Source: an uncultured Pirellulaceae bacterium
GTDB lineage: Bacteria > Planctomycetota > Planctomycetia > Pirellulales > Pirellulaceae
Direction: 5' to 3'
NCBI GenBank assembly: GCA_937921995.1
Contig: CAKZVF010000243.1
Location: forward strand, 1-37,582
Length of the DNA: 37,582 nucleotides
In this document: positions 19,070 to 27,309 of the stretch, piece by piece
Layout: each line of letters begins with the position of its first letter
Numbering within the stretch: position 1 is the first letter of the stretch
Notes under the pieces: generated by a model
What the model saw: the letters and a program-made list of their open reading frames with translations, nothing else
Database searches by the model: none
Told to the model about the DNA's origin: nothing
Made by a program: the position numbers and the translations under genes

Positions 19070-20215
19070 ATGAAAAAAATCACAACTGTTATCGCACTAT
19101 TACTTGGCTGCCTCACCAGCTTCGCTCAAGCCCAAGTTGCCACCACCGAAGAAGCCTTCGCGCTGGCCAAGGCCAGTGGACGATCGGTGTTCTTACTGGC
19201 CGGTCTTAAAAACTGACCGCCGTGTGAAAGTATGATGAAGCGGTTCGGCTCCGACCCTCAGCTTCAGAAATACTCGGAATGGTTCGTTCCGGTTAAGATC
19301 CACACCAGCAGCGACCAATGGTCGGAATTTCGCAAAAACTATGACTACGAACAAGGCAGCGTGCCGATCGTTTTCATCGTCCGCGCCGACGGTGAGAAAC
19401 TCTACGGCAGCGGGAAACGCATCTCGGCCGAAGAGCTCTACACCGTGGTCGAAGAGAGCATCGCTAAATCTGGGCGCATCCTGTCGCAGCCTCAGACCGC
19501 CGCCCTTTCCGCGGCCTCCGAAGCGGCCAGTTCTCAGTTGGACGATGGCGATTTAAAAGCGGCGATCAAGACGATGATGTCGGTGAAGAAAATTGGGATG
19601 CCGGGGCAGTTGAATAGTTTTGCCGCTGCTGCGATCGAAGCGGATCGCGTGGCCCAGCGCGTTGATGGGGAAGTCGCCGCGCGTCTGGAGGCGATCAAGG
19701 CTGAACTGGAGGACCAGAAAACGGCGCCTGACGCCGCGCTGAAAATGGCTGCTGCGATTAACGATCTGATCCGCTGGTTGCCGCGAAAAAGCGACTTCGG
19801 TCAACTGAAGAAGCAATTCAAAAATGACAAACAGCGCGATTCATTGCTGCAACAAGCGTTCATTTATCAGGAAATGTCCGAAGCACAGCTGCAGAAGAAC
19901 TTCACAAAACTGCTTTCCAACTATCGTAAGCTGGTGGGGGAATTTGAGGACGGTTTGATCGTCCCACGCGGCAAGGCGTTGCTTGAATCGGCCATCACTC
20001 CCGAACTAGCGGCGGCCGATGATTTCTTTGTGATGTGGGAAAGCACCAACGGGTTTCGAACCTCGGGGGTCGTCAAATCTATTCAGAAAAACGACGCGGG
20101 CGACTTGGTTTCGGTCAGCATCGTCGATCGACGTGACAAAACGATCAAGGTCCCCGTCGAAAAACTTGACGTCGTTTCGCAACAAGTGGCTGCCGCAATC
20201 GACGCGCGTCGCTAA
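19070..20215 (+). CDS. Putative exported selenoprotein: thioredoxin-fold with U-P-P-C motif and SHD1-like C-terminus
   Basis: The ATG at 19070 starts a typical signal peptide (KKITT, hydrophobic core, AQAQ). The frame meets TGA at 19214-19216 and continues in the same frame to TAA at 20213-20215. With the TGA read as Sec the protein has 381 residues. It reads GRSVFLLAGLKN-U-PPC-ESMMKRF, so Sec49 and Cys52 form U-P-P-C exactly where thioredoxin-fold proteins of this type carry CPPC. The cis-Pro of the fold appears at GSVPIVFIV (Pro99). An Ala/Lys/Glu-rich helical middle follows, and a C-terminal beta region (MWESTNGFRTSG to IKVPVEKLD) resembles the SHD1 domain of planctomycete proteins. A start at 19232 would remove both the signal peptide and the redox motif. 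The cytochrome gene starts 9 bases after the stop, so the two are probably one operon. Confidence 0.8.
19214..19256 (+). promoter_or_regulatory. Candidate bacterial SECIS after the U-P-P-C TGA
   Basis: Bases 26-40 after the TGA (19242-19256) can fold as GGU, bulged U, CG, loop GCUC, CG, ACC. The bulged-U arrangement GGU-U-xx-loop-xx-ACC is the same as I recall for the E. coli fdhF element. The loop starts with G but lacks the GU of that loop, and lies farther from the TGA (about 32 bases). It fits the relaxed bacterial SECIS rule, but the evidence is weaker than for the FG-GAP gene. Folded by hand only. Confidence 0.4.
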
Positions 20216-20224
20216 AATTGGGGA

Positions 20225-21658
20225 ATGAGATTTTTTAAGCGATGCCGTTTTGAGCCACGGATTCTGATTGCCACGATTTGGGCGGTGCTGGGATGTTTTG
20301 CCAGCGCTTTACCGGTCTGGGGCGCTGTCGATGGCAGCGCGAATGAATTATCCTTCGCCAAGGACGTGTTTCCGATTCTATCGCAGCACTGTATGACCTG
20401 TCACGGGGCCGACCGTATGGAGGGCGACCTGAGGTTTGATTCCGGTCGCGATGCCGTCCAAAGCGGCGGTCACACCGGACGGCCGATCTTGGGAACCTCT
20501 GCCGATGACAGTGAACTGATTCGGCGTATAAAATCCACCAAAGTCGGTTACCGGATGCCCAAAGAAGGTCCGCCTCTGTCGGATTCCGAAATCGCGACCC
20601 TCACCCAGTGGGTCGATGCCGGCGCGCCGTGGGATGGGCCTGTGGCGACGGTCGCGGATCGCTCCACCGATGATGACCCGGCAATGACGATGGCCGATCG
20701 GTTGGTGTGGTTTGAGAGCCAGATGAAGCGTCCGGGGTTTCGCGGGTTGGTTTACTTGGCCATGGCGTTTTGCGTGGTGATGGTCGGAACGTTTTTTCTC
20801 CTGCGCCGGTCACAATCAAGCGGGCTGTGGTTGAGCCGTTTGAAGACAGTCGCGATTCTGCTGCTGGCTTTCTTGTGCGTCGCCACTTACATCCACTACG
20901 ACGCGAAACATAAAGACGCGCTGGAGAAAGTCGCGACGGTAGAGGCGGAACTGTTCACCTACACAGGTCCGCCAGAAAATTTGCACTCCTTGAACGCACC
21001 TCACCCCATGCATCCGCCTCGATTGGGTGGCGTTTACTACCGCGGCAATGACGAACGCGATCCGCGACTGTTCAACGGCGGATTTTACAGGACGGCGCAG
21101 TTGGAGGTGTGGCTGACCGACGACCAAGGTGAGACGTTGGAATGGGGCGACGTACCTTCGGGCGATCTGTTTATTGATTTTGAGATTAGACGCGCGCCCA
21201 ACACCACCGGCGAACTCTTCAGCGATCAAGTCATGGCGGTCGTCGGATTGACCAATGAGGTGCGGATCACCGAAGACGCCGATCATCGTACTGAAATTGG
21301 AAGCGTCATTGCGATGGAGACGATTGAGTCCGGTCAGAGATGGCGAAGCCGATATCGAATTGGCGGTTTGAATGACCAAAAAGAAATCAAAGGCAAACTT
21401 TACTTGGTCCAGAACACGACCAAACCTAAAGCTCATTATGCAATCGAGTTTGAGATCGCGGTGGATGGCTCCGGTGCGATCACGAACGAATCTCAGTTGT
21501 GGATGGGTTCGCTGTATAATCTCAACGGACGCGTCTTCGTGCCGTACGACAATCAGAAGATTCTGCTGGACCGCTGGTTTGACTTTCGCCCGATCCCCGA
21601 GATCACCGGCCCCCAGACCGACGATCCGAATCTGTTGGGAATACCGGAGCATCAGTGA
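20225..21658 (+). CDS. Membrane-anchored planctomycete-type cytochrome c protein
   Basis: 477 residues. An N-terminal hydrophobic segment (about 13-33) precedes a mono-haem cytochrome c domain: DVFPILSQHCMTCHG gives C56-x-x-C59-H60, and GYRMPKEGPPLSDSEI supplies the likely Met ligand. This is the arrangement of the planctomycete cytochrome c (PSCyt1-like) domain. Two further membrane segments follow (about 173-196 and 203-222). The rest is a soluble region of about 250 residues without a recognised family. Electron transfer on the outer face of the membrane is likely; the partner is unknown. It begins 9 bases after the putative selenoprotein, which suggests a joint redox role. The stop is TGA; reading on past it meets another stop four codons later, so this TGA is a genuine end. 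Confidence 0.85.
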   Translation: MRFFKRCRFEPRILIATIWAVLGCFASALPVWGAVDGSANELSFAKDVFPILSQHCMTCHGADRMEGDLRFDSGRDAVQSGGHTGRPILGTSADDSELIRRIKSTKVGYRMPKEGPPLSDSEIATLTQWVDAGAPWDGPVATVADRSTDDDPAMTMADRLVWFESQMKRPGFRGLVYLAMAFCVVMVGTFFLLRRSQSSGLWLSRLKTVAILLLAFLCVATYIHYDAKHKDALEKVATVEAELFTYTGPPENLHSLNAPHPMHPPRLGGVYYRGNDERDPRLFNGGFYRTAQLEVWLTDDQGETLEWGDVPSGDLFIDFEIRRAPNTTGELFSDQVMAVVGLTNEVRITEDADHRTEIGSVIAMETIESGQRWRSRYRIGGLNDQKEIKGKLYLVQNTTKPKAHYAIEFEIAVDGSGAITNESQLWMGSLYNLNGRVFVPYDNQKILLDRWFDFRPIPEITGPQTDDPNLLGIPEHQ

Positions 21659-21704
21659 AGCGACGATTGAAATTCCCTTTTTGTGGGATGCGGGCACCAA
21701 TTTG

Positions 21705-21789
21705 CACTAATCTTCACTAATGTCGTAGACTGCGAGGCACTTCGGCTGAGCTGGTTTGGAAAATTAGTGCTAACGAGTGAAGGTTAGTG
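21705..21789. repeat. Inverted repeat between convergent genes
   Basis: CACTAATCTTCACT (21705-21718) is matched by AGTGAAGGTTAGTG (21776-21789), a 14-bp stem with one G-U pair. An extra pair GCACTAA/TTAGTGC lies at the edges of the inner region. It lies between the convergent cytochrome and GNAT genes; no T tract follows, so it is a palindromic element rather than a typical terminator. Confidence 0.6.
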
Positions 21790-21824
21790 TACGTCCAAAT
21801 TTTGTTTTCAAATCGTCACGCTGA

Positions 21825-22310
21825 TCACTCAAGCTTCTTTTGCCAGAACTCGGCGACGCCGGTGTCCTCGGATAACCGGTAGGCGGCAAATCCGAATTTT
21901 CGATAAGCGTTTTGAGCAATCTCGTTTCCTCCTAGCACCTCCAGCGTTACCTTGCAGCAGCCCAGTGCGCGGGCCTCGTTTTCGACAAAAGCCAGTAACT
22001 CTTGCGAGAGGCCTTTGCCTCGATAATCGCGATGAACGACCAAGTCGTGAACATTCATCAGCGGTTTGGCGGCAAACGTCGATAGGCCTTCGGCGTAATT
22101 CACTAACCCCGCCGGTACCGTATCGACGTAGGCGATTGCACTGCCGAAATACGTACGCCGCTGCATCTGCGCGATCAAATTTTCTTGCACGTCGTCCGGC
22201 AGCGGAGCGCTCGCGCCCATCGGATCCATCGAATAGTGATTCAGCAACATTAAGACAGCTGTCGATTGATCGGGATCTTGGTAGTCGACTTTTTTGACTT
22301 CGATGGGCAC
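21825..22310 (-). CDS. GNAT-family N-acetyltransferase
   Basis: 161 residues from a GTG start at 22308-22310, ending at TGA. The acetyl-CoA-binding core is clear: beta strand MNVHDLVV, then HRDYRGKGLSQELL (the R/Q-x-x-G-x-G/A pyrophosphate loop), then the C-terminal part with VTLEVLGGNEIAQNAYRKFGF and the terminal strand. The length fits the single-domain GNAT family. The substrate (amino group of a small molecule or protein) cannot be predicted. The gene is divergent from the GntR regulator, with about 270 bases of shared upstream region. Confidence 0.9.
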   Translation of the reverse strand: MPIEVKKVDYQDPDQSTAVLMLLNHYSMDPMGASAPLPDDVQENLIAQMQRRTYFGSAIAYVDTVPAGLVNYAEGLSTFAAKPLMNVHDLVVHRDYRGKGLSQELLAFVENEARALGCCKVTLEVLGGNEIAQNAYRKFGFAAYRLSEDTGVAEFWQKKLE

Positions 22311-22518
22311 AGTGTTGAATCCTCAGGAATGAGCGTTGAAAGGGAAAACGGGATGACGGCAATCACGTTGCGGAACCGGGAGATATTCAACAGTTTGAAC
22401 TACCACCGTAAAATATATACTCTTTCCGCAAGACTGTTAACGGTTCCGCGGTGCCAATTGTCCCGCAGCCCCATTTTTTTAACAGTCGCAAAAACATTTG
22501 AAAAAACACATGTTCATC

Positions 22519-22567
22519 TTGAATCGGCGATGCGGCTGTGTTACTGTACTGGTGTAAGTGATACAGT
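22519..22567 (+). promoter_or_regulatory. Promoter with overlapping operator-like palindrome
   Basis: TTGAAT (22519-22524), a 17-base spacer and TACTGT (22542-22547) form a plausible sigma-70-type promoter. The -10 box lies inside the inverted repeat ACTGTA (22543-22548) ... TACAGT (22562-22567), which ends 10 bases before the GntR start codon. This position fits autorepression of the GntR-ABC operon, as is usual for YtrA-type regulators. Confidence 0.45.
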
Positions 22568-22577
22568 TGGGGTTTCC

Positions 22578-22970
22578 ATGTTGCGACTACGCATTACAAC
22601 CGGCGGGGCGGTGCCGATCTATCGGCAGGTCATTGATCAGCTGCGGCAAGCCTGCGCGTCGGGGAAATTGTCCGTGGGCGATGCCGTCCCCAGCGTGCGG
22701 GCGTTGGCCAAGGAATTGTTGGTTAACCCGAACACGATCGCCAAAGCCTACGCGGAATTGGTGCGCGACGGCGTGTTGGAGAGCCAGCGCGGACGCGGCT
22801 ATTTCGTGGCCACTCAACGCAATATTTTCTCCGCCAAAGAACGCCGACGACGGCTGGATCTGGTGATGGACCCCTTTCTTGCCGAAGCACTCACGTTGGG
22901 CTTCGATCCCCAACAAATCCGTGATGAAGTTGCCAAACGTCTCGATCGAATGACCAAATCCAAGTCTTAG
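22578..22970 (+). CDS. GntR-family (YtrA subfamily) transcriptional regulator
   Basis: The ATG at 22578 gives 130 residues, the usual size of the short YtrA subfamily. The open frame reaches back to 22266 but those codons have no family similarity and overlap the divergent GNAT promoter. The wHTH is complete: VPIYRQVIDQLRQACASG, the PSVRALAKEL helix, then NPNTIAKAYAEL (recognition helix) and the wing LESQRGRGYFVA. There is a short helical tail instead of a large effector domain, as in YtrA. It lies directly upstream of an ABC ATPase and permease, the classical YtrA arrangement, and probably represses that operon. Confidence 0.93.
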   Translation: MLRLRITTGGAVPIYRQVIDQLRQACASGKLSVGDAVPSVRALAKELLVNPNTIAKAYAELVRDGVLESQRGRGYFVATQRNIFSAKERRRRLDLVMDPFLAEALTLGFDPQQIRDEVAKRLDRMTKSKS

Positions 22971-23019
22971 TTTTCTGCCATTGAACGCGCTCTAGCGGCG
23001 CCTTGAAAAAGGGAATCTT

Positions 23020-23955
23020 ATGTTTGAACCCGTGATTAGAACCGACCGGCTGACAAGGTACTTTGGCAAACGCTGCGTGGTTTCGGATCTTGATATGAAG
23101 ATCATCCCCGGGCAAGTCACCGCTTTGATGGGGCTCAACGGGGCCGGCAAAACGACAACGATTCGAATCATCATGGGACTGCTGCGTCCCACGCGCGGCC
23201 ACTGCTCGGTTTTGGGCGAAGATTCGGCACGGTTGACGCCCGAAACGCGGATGCGGATTGGCTATTTGGTCGAAGGTCATTTTCTCTACCGGAATATGCG
23301 TGTGAATCAATGTGCAAAATTTCAACGCAGCGGATACTCGCGCTGGGACGACACGCTGTTCGACGAAGTGGTCGCCCATTTTGGGATTCGACCTTCGACA
23401 CGCATTGGAGAACTCAGTCGCGGCCAACGGGCGGGCGTTGCCCTGGGATTGGTGCTGGCTCCGGATCCGGAACTGTTGGTGCTGGACGATCCGGCGCTTG
23501 GGCTGGATCCGGTCAGCCGACGGGCGCTGAACGAAACATTGATCGAGTTCGCCGGCGAGGGGAAACGAACGGTACTGCTGAGCACGCATCTACTGGACGA
23601 CGTGGAACGTGTCGCCGACCGTGTGATGGTGCTGGTCGAGGGTCGGTTGCGAGTGGAGACTTCGACGGAGGACTTTATCAGTCGCGTGTCTGGCTTTTCG
23701 GTTGATATCAGACCCGCGAACGTTGACCAAATCAGTTCGATTCCGGGGCTGATCGAAGCGCGGAAGCGCGGCGATCGGTTCCAATTGGCGATCGCCGATG
23801 CAGACGAACAAACGCGGGCCGTGCTGCAAACGATCACTGATTCAGCGGTCGAACCGACGGAGCTTGGATTTGCGGATTGCGTACTTTCGTACTTGACCAG
23901 CAAACGTGGCGATCAATCTTTCCTTGGGACTCAACGAGCAGGAGCGATTCAATGA
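23020..23955 (+). CDS. ABC transporter ATP-binding protein
   Basis: 311 residues. Walker A is GLNGAGKTT (38-46), the signature motif is LSRGQ (132-136), Walker B is LLVLDDP (152-158), the D-loop is GLDPVSR and the switch His is in LLSTHLLDD. The position after the Walker B Asp is Asp rather than the usual catalytic Glu, so ATP turnover may be slow or altered. The C-terminal 90 residues form the regulatory tail typical of YtrB/CcmA-like exporters. It follows the GntR gene by about 50 bases and overlaps the permease start by four bases (ATGA), indicating translational coupling. Confidence 0.94.
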   Translation: MFEPVIRTDRLTRYFGKRCVVSDLDMKIIPGQVTALMGLNGAGKTTTIRIIMGLLRPTRGHCSVLGEDSARLTPETRMRIGYLVEGHFLYRNMRVNQCAKFQRSGYSRWDDTLFDEVVAHFGIRPSTRIGELSRGQRAGVALGLVLAPDPELLVLDDPALGLDPVSRRALNETLIEFAGEGKRTVLLSTHLLDDVERVADRVMVLVEGRLRVETSTEDFISRVSGFSVDIRPANVDQISSIPGLIEARKRGDRFQLAIADADEQTRAVLQTITDSAVEPTELGFADCVLSYLTSKRGDQSFLGTQRAGAIQ

Positions 23956-26063
23956 TTACGATTTTCAAAAAAGAGCTACGTGATTTGCTGCCTTGGATTT
24001 CAGTGGGCTTGATCGTGATCGCGGCGTTGTGTTGGTATGGCAAGGAAGAGTCCGGGATCGCCTCGCTCTTTACGATCGGTTTTGCCGCGGTTGCGTTTGG
24101 CTTAGGGCTGTTGCAAACCGTTGGCGATTTGCGAACCGAGGCGAAGGGGTACTTGCTGCACCGTCCTTTGGGAGTCAGCAACGTTTTCTTGGGGAAGTTA
24201 ATCGCGGGATTTGTTGCGTACTGCATTTGTGTTTTTCCGCCTCTGCTGGCGTTGATGATTTACCGCGCAGCCATCGGCCCTGAGATGAAGCCCGAAAGTG
24301 CGTGGGACGTGGTGCCTGCGCTGTTGATGAGCCTGATTGCGTTTTCGTTTCATCCCGCAGCGATCTGGACCATGTGCCGGCCGGCGAAATGGCTGGGCAC
24401 CAAAGCCATTGCGGTGGCGGTGGTAGCGATTGGTTGCTTCCTGAACATTGCCTTTCTGGAGCAGTACGTGCCCAGCGGCTATCTTGTGCTGTTCTGGAGC
24501 GGATTTGCGACGACGACGATCGTGACTTTGTGGTTGACGATCATGGCGGCTGCCGAGGCGTTCTGCCACCGCCAGTTCCTGCCACCGGCTGGTACCGAGG
24601 GACATCGAATCAGCGCTAATAATTTTGGCGTCCTGGCGGCCTGTGTCACCGGGATCACGATACTTGGTGTCACCGTTCTGGCAACGATTCTGCCCAACGC
24701 TCACTATCCAAGTACCGACCATCAAATCGTCATGACATCGGACGGTCAGCTGTGGGATTTCGCTCAAACGCAATATTTGGGCAACGATTATTGGAACCCA
24801 GAGGTTGCGGTCGCAAAGATTCCGGAGACGGGAGATTTAAAGCTTTCAGATCTTGGTCCGCAACCATCCGATTGGCAGGAACGCCGTTCGGCGAGCCTTA
24901 CGAGTCCCGAGAGAACCTATGAGCGATTTTGGCCCACAGCATTTGCATACGTGTGCCAGTTTGAGATGAGCTACCAACACTACTGGGATGTTTACAGGCA
25001 TCGAAATCGCTTGTTGGTCTATTCGAGCGAAGGGCTAGAGGCCGTGGTGACACCCGAGGGCTTTTTCGATTCCATACAGGAAGCAAAAGGTAGTTTTGAT
25101 TCCGTCCACCGCCAGTGGAGTTCGGGCAACTACGCAAGCAGGAAGTCTCTGCAAAACAACATTGGAATCGGCGATTCTCTCTTCGGCGATGCCAACGGAC
25201 TGTATCAAATCAATTGGAAGGCTCGTTCCATTGGTAGCATAATTCAGCGGCCAAACGATGGACTGGCTTTCGTTCTACCTGCCTCCGATCAAGCGGCCCG
25301 GTTGTGGGTACGCAGCGGGAATGAGATCAGCCGACATGAGATTAAGCCCTTGAATCCTGAAGATGAATTTGAGCTGCGTGATTCCGAAATCGTAGCGCGT
25401 TCGCAATCCATCCGAATTCCGGAAGTGACTGCGGAAGAATCGGGGAAATGGTCGTTTGCTTCAACGCCCAGTCGCCCTTCGTTAACAGCCGACCCCCACC
25501 GCCCGATCGTTGTATCGGAAACCGAAGACGGGAAAACACTTTTTGCCTCTAATCCAACTTTTGAGGACCCCGCGGGCCGCTATCAAATAAGATTAGCCGA
25601 CGGCACCGTCGAGGAAGAATTGGACTTCACGTTCCCGCCAAGACAGCCGCCGCGCGGTTGGATCTATTATGCCGCCGTTACTCCACCGGCGATCATAGCC
25701 CCGTTTACTCCTTGGACAGGAGAACTATTGGGTAACGGATTCGTGGCGTTGCTGATCACGCACTCTGCATTGTCAGTTGCCATCGCATTTTGGTTGACCC
25801 GTGTCTACCAGATTCCACCACTGAGTCGCAATTTATGGCTGATTGCGGCGGCGCTATTGGGAATGGGGGCACCGTTGGCGATGATTGCTTGTTATCCAAA
25901 GATCGTCCGCGAGTCCTGCCATCACTGCGAGGCGATGCGGCGGATTGACCGAAGCCGCTGCCGGAAATGTGGTGCCGATTGGCCCAAGCCGGCGCTCGAG
26001 GGCAATGAGATAATTGGAGCCGTAAAGGTGAGCAAAGCATTAGCCACCAGCGCGGCTGAGTAG
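23952..26063 (+). CDS. ABC transporter permease with C-terminal zinc ribbon
   Basis: 703 residues from the ATG at 23952, which overlaps the ATPase stop. The N-terminal half has about six membrane segments (from LLPWISVGLIVIAAL to VTGITILGVTVLATIL), like ABC-2 type permeases. A large extracytoplasmic region of roughly 320 residues follows (about 270-590), then two or three more membrane segments (VALLITHSALSVAIAFWL, NLWLIAAALLGMGAPLAMI). The end carries CHHC and CRKC separated by 10 residues, a four-Cys zinc ribbon of the double-CxxC kind. With the ATPase and GntR regulator it forms an exporter of unknown substrate. The fused zinc ribbon is not standard for ABC permeases. Confidence 0.85.
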   Translation: MITIFKKELRDLLPWISVGLIVIAALCWYGKEESGIASLFTIGFAAVAFGLGLLQTVGDLRTEAKGYLLHRPLGVSNVFLGKLIAGFVAYCICVFPPLLALMIYRAAIGPEMKPESAWDVVPALLMSLIAFSFHPAAIWTMCRPAKWLGTKAIAVAVVAIGCFLNIAFLEQYVPSGYLVLFWSGFATTTIVTLWLTIMAAAEAFCHRQFLPPAGTEGHRISANNFGVLAACVTGITILGVTVLATILPNAHYPSTDHQIVMTSDGQLWDFAQTQYLGNDYWNPEVAVAKIPETGDLKLSDLGPQPSDWQERRSASLTSPERTYERFWPTAFAYVCQFEMSYQHYWDVYRHRNRLLVYSSEGLEAVVTPEGFFDSIQEAKGSFDSVHRQWSSGNYASRKSLQNNIGIGDSLFGDANGLYQINWKARSIGSIIQRPNDGLAFVLPASDQAARLWVRSGNEISRHEIKPLNPEDEFELRDSEIVARSQSIRIPEVTAEESGKWSFASTPSRPSLTADPHRPIVVSETEDGKTLFASNPTFEDPAGRYQIRLADGTVEEELDFTFPPRQPPRGWIYYAAVTPPAIIAPFTPWTGELLGNGFVALLITHSALSVAIAFWLTRVYQIPPLSRNLWLIAAALLGMGAPLAMIACYPKIVRESCHHCEAMRRIDRSRCRKCGADWPKPALEGNEIIGAVKVSKALATSAAE

Positions 26064-26071
26064 CGTAAATT

Positions 26072-26137
26072 CAAGCCCGACGCGCCAGCGAGTGGATCGG
26101 AAAGCGCTAATATTCACTCGCTGGCGCGTCGGGCTTG
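26072..26137. repeat. Palindromic intergenic element, 23-bp perfect stem
   Basis: A 23-base arm at 26072-26094 (starting CAAGCCCGACGCG) is repeated as its exact reverse complement at 26115-26137 with a 20-base spacer. It lies between the convergent permease and thioredoxin genes. No long T tract follows, so this looks like a REP-type element that may also act as a transcription or RNA-stability barrier. Confidence 0.8.
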
Positions 26138-26214
26138 TATCAGCGCCACTTCAAAAGTGCATCCGTGAGGTATTGCAGGCCCAAGTGGTTCGAAGCTTCG
26201 TCGGAACCCTTCTC

Positions 26215-27309
26215 CTACTGAGCCGCTTTTTCTTGCTTCAGCTTCTTGAGAAAATCGGTCAGTTCAGCGTCGTTGTTAAAACTGACGGCCTTGACCTGAT
26301 TGGCGATCGCATCATCTAAACGATCTTGAACGTAGTAGAGATGCGAAAGAATATCCATCACCGCGCCTTTCATCATCCGCCGGTCGGCGTTGTGCGCGGG
26401 AAGTTCAGCAATATGATCGCTCAGGATTTGCTCGGCTGTGGTCATCAACGCCGGAGCCGGTTGTTCGCCCTCGTACTTCATCTCCACAATCATCCAAACC
26501 ATTGCGGCAATGCCACCGTCTTCGCCCTTGAGTTTTTCAGCGGTGGCTTTGAAGAACTCAATGGCCGACGCGTCGCCAACGCGAATCGCCAATTGGGTTT
26601 GGATGAACTTGGTTCGCACAAATTCGTCCGGCTGGATGACTTCGTCTAATTGTTTTGCCAGCGTAAACGCTTGTTCGAGGTCTCCAGCATCGACCGCCCT
26701 GTCGATTTGTGCCATCAACATTTCTTTTTTCTTGATTGCGGCAAAATAGGATTCTCGATCCCACGTCCCTTCGGCCATCATCTTTAAAGGCGCGTCCAAA
26801 GACATCGGGTGCCCGATCAGTTCAATTTCGCCGGTGGAACCCACGATATAAGCCGTCGGGATGCCTTCGGCTTGAGATGCTTTCATGTAGTCCCGGTGCG
26901 TCGAACCGTCGGGATCAGCGGTCAGGCTGTAGACGCTGGTCAGTTCGCCGAATGTCTTGTTGGAGCCGGGATAGGTTTGAGTGAGCAGTGTCGAGATCTC
27001 CGATAGCGGTTCGTCTGTCACGCTGATGAATTGAATCTTGTTGGCGTATTTCTCCTGAAGTTCGGCAAGATGCGGCATGGCGTTGAGGCAGGGCCCGCAC
27101 CAAGTCGCCCAGAATTCAACGACGTAGATTTTGCCGGGCTTGAATTCACTGACGTGAGGATAAGCTCCTCCCCCGTCGCTGATCCAGTGCGCGATGTCGA
27201 GCGCGGGAGCCTTAGAACCGACTCGCAGCGTCTGAGCCGACAGCGGATTTTGGCTACCCAGCAACAGCGTCGCGCACAGAACGAACGCGCTAAATAATGT
27301 TCTCTTCAT
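26215..27309 (-). CDS. Exported TlpA-like thioredoxin with helical C-terminal extension
   Basis: The ATG at 27309 gives 364 residues and puts the signal peptide (KRTLFSAFVLCATLLLG, ending LSAQ) at the N-terminus; codons at 27324 and 27393 are less suitable. The thioredoxin domain has VVEFWATWCGPC with an intact CxxC pair, then a cis-Pro in GIPTAYIV. This is the TlpA/ResA-type disulfide reductase pattern. After about residue 190 the protein is alpha-helical without a named motif, resembling tetratricopeptide-type helical repeats. It probably acts in the periplasm on disulfides or in cytochrome assembly. Unlike the gene at 19070 it keeps Cys at both redox positions, a useful comparison. Confidence 0.9.
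   Translation of the reverse strand: MKRTLFSAFVLCATLLLGSQNPLSAQTLRVGSKAPALDIAHWISDGGGAYPHVSEFKPGKIYVVEFWATWCGPCLNAMPHLAELQEKYANKIQFISVTDEPLSEISTLLTQTYPGSNKTFGELTSVYSLTADPDGSTHRDYMKASQAEGIPTAYIVGSTGEIELIGHPMSLDAPLKMMAEGTWDRESYFAAIKKKEMLMAQIDRAVDAGDLEQAFTLAKQLDEVIQPDEFVRTKFIQTQLAIRVGDASAIEFFKATAEKLKGEDGGIAAMVWMIVEMKYEGEQPAPALMTTAEQILSDHIAELPAHNADRRMMKGAVMDILSHLYYVQDRLDDAIANQVKAVSFNNDAELTDFLKKLKQEKAAQ

Noticed and set aside
19217..20215. Gene starting at the ATG at 19232, after the TGA
   Set aside because: That start would lack the signal peptide and redox motif that lie in the same frame just upstream, and no ribosome binding site precedes it. A single gene through the TGA explains the sequence better.
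20816..21700. Minus-strand open frame of 294 codons opposite the cytochrome gene
   Set aside because: No domain, no start signal; it mirrors the codon bias of the real gene on the plus strand.
22891..23589. Minus-strand open frame of 232 codons opposite the ABC ATPase
   Set aside because: Shadow of the ATPase gene, whose Walker and signature motifs are clear.
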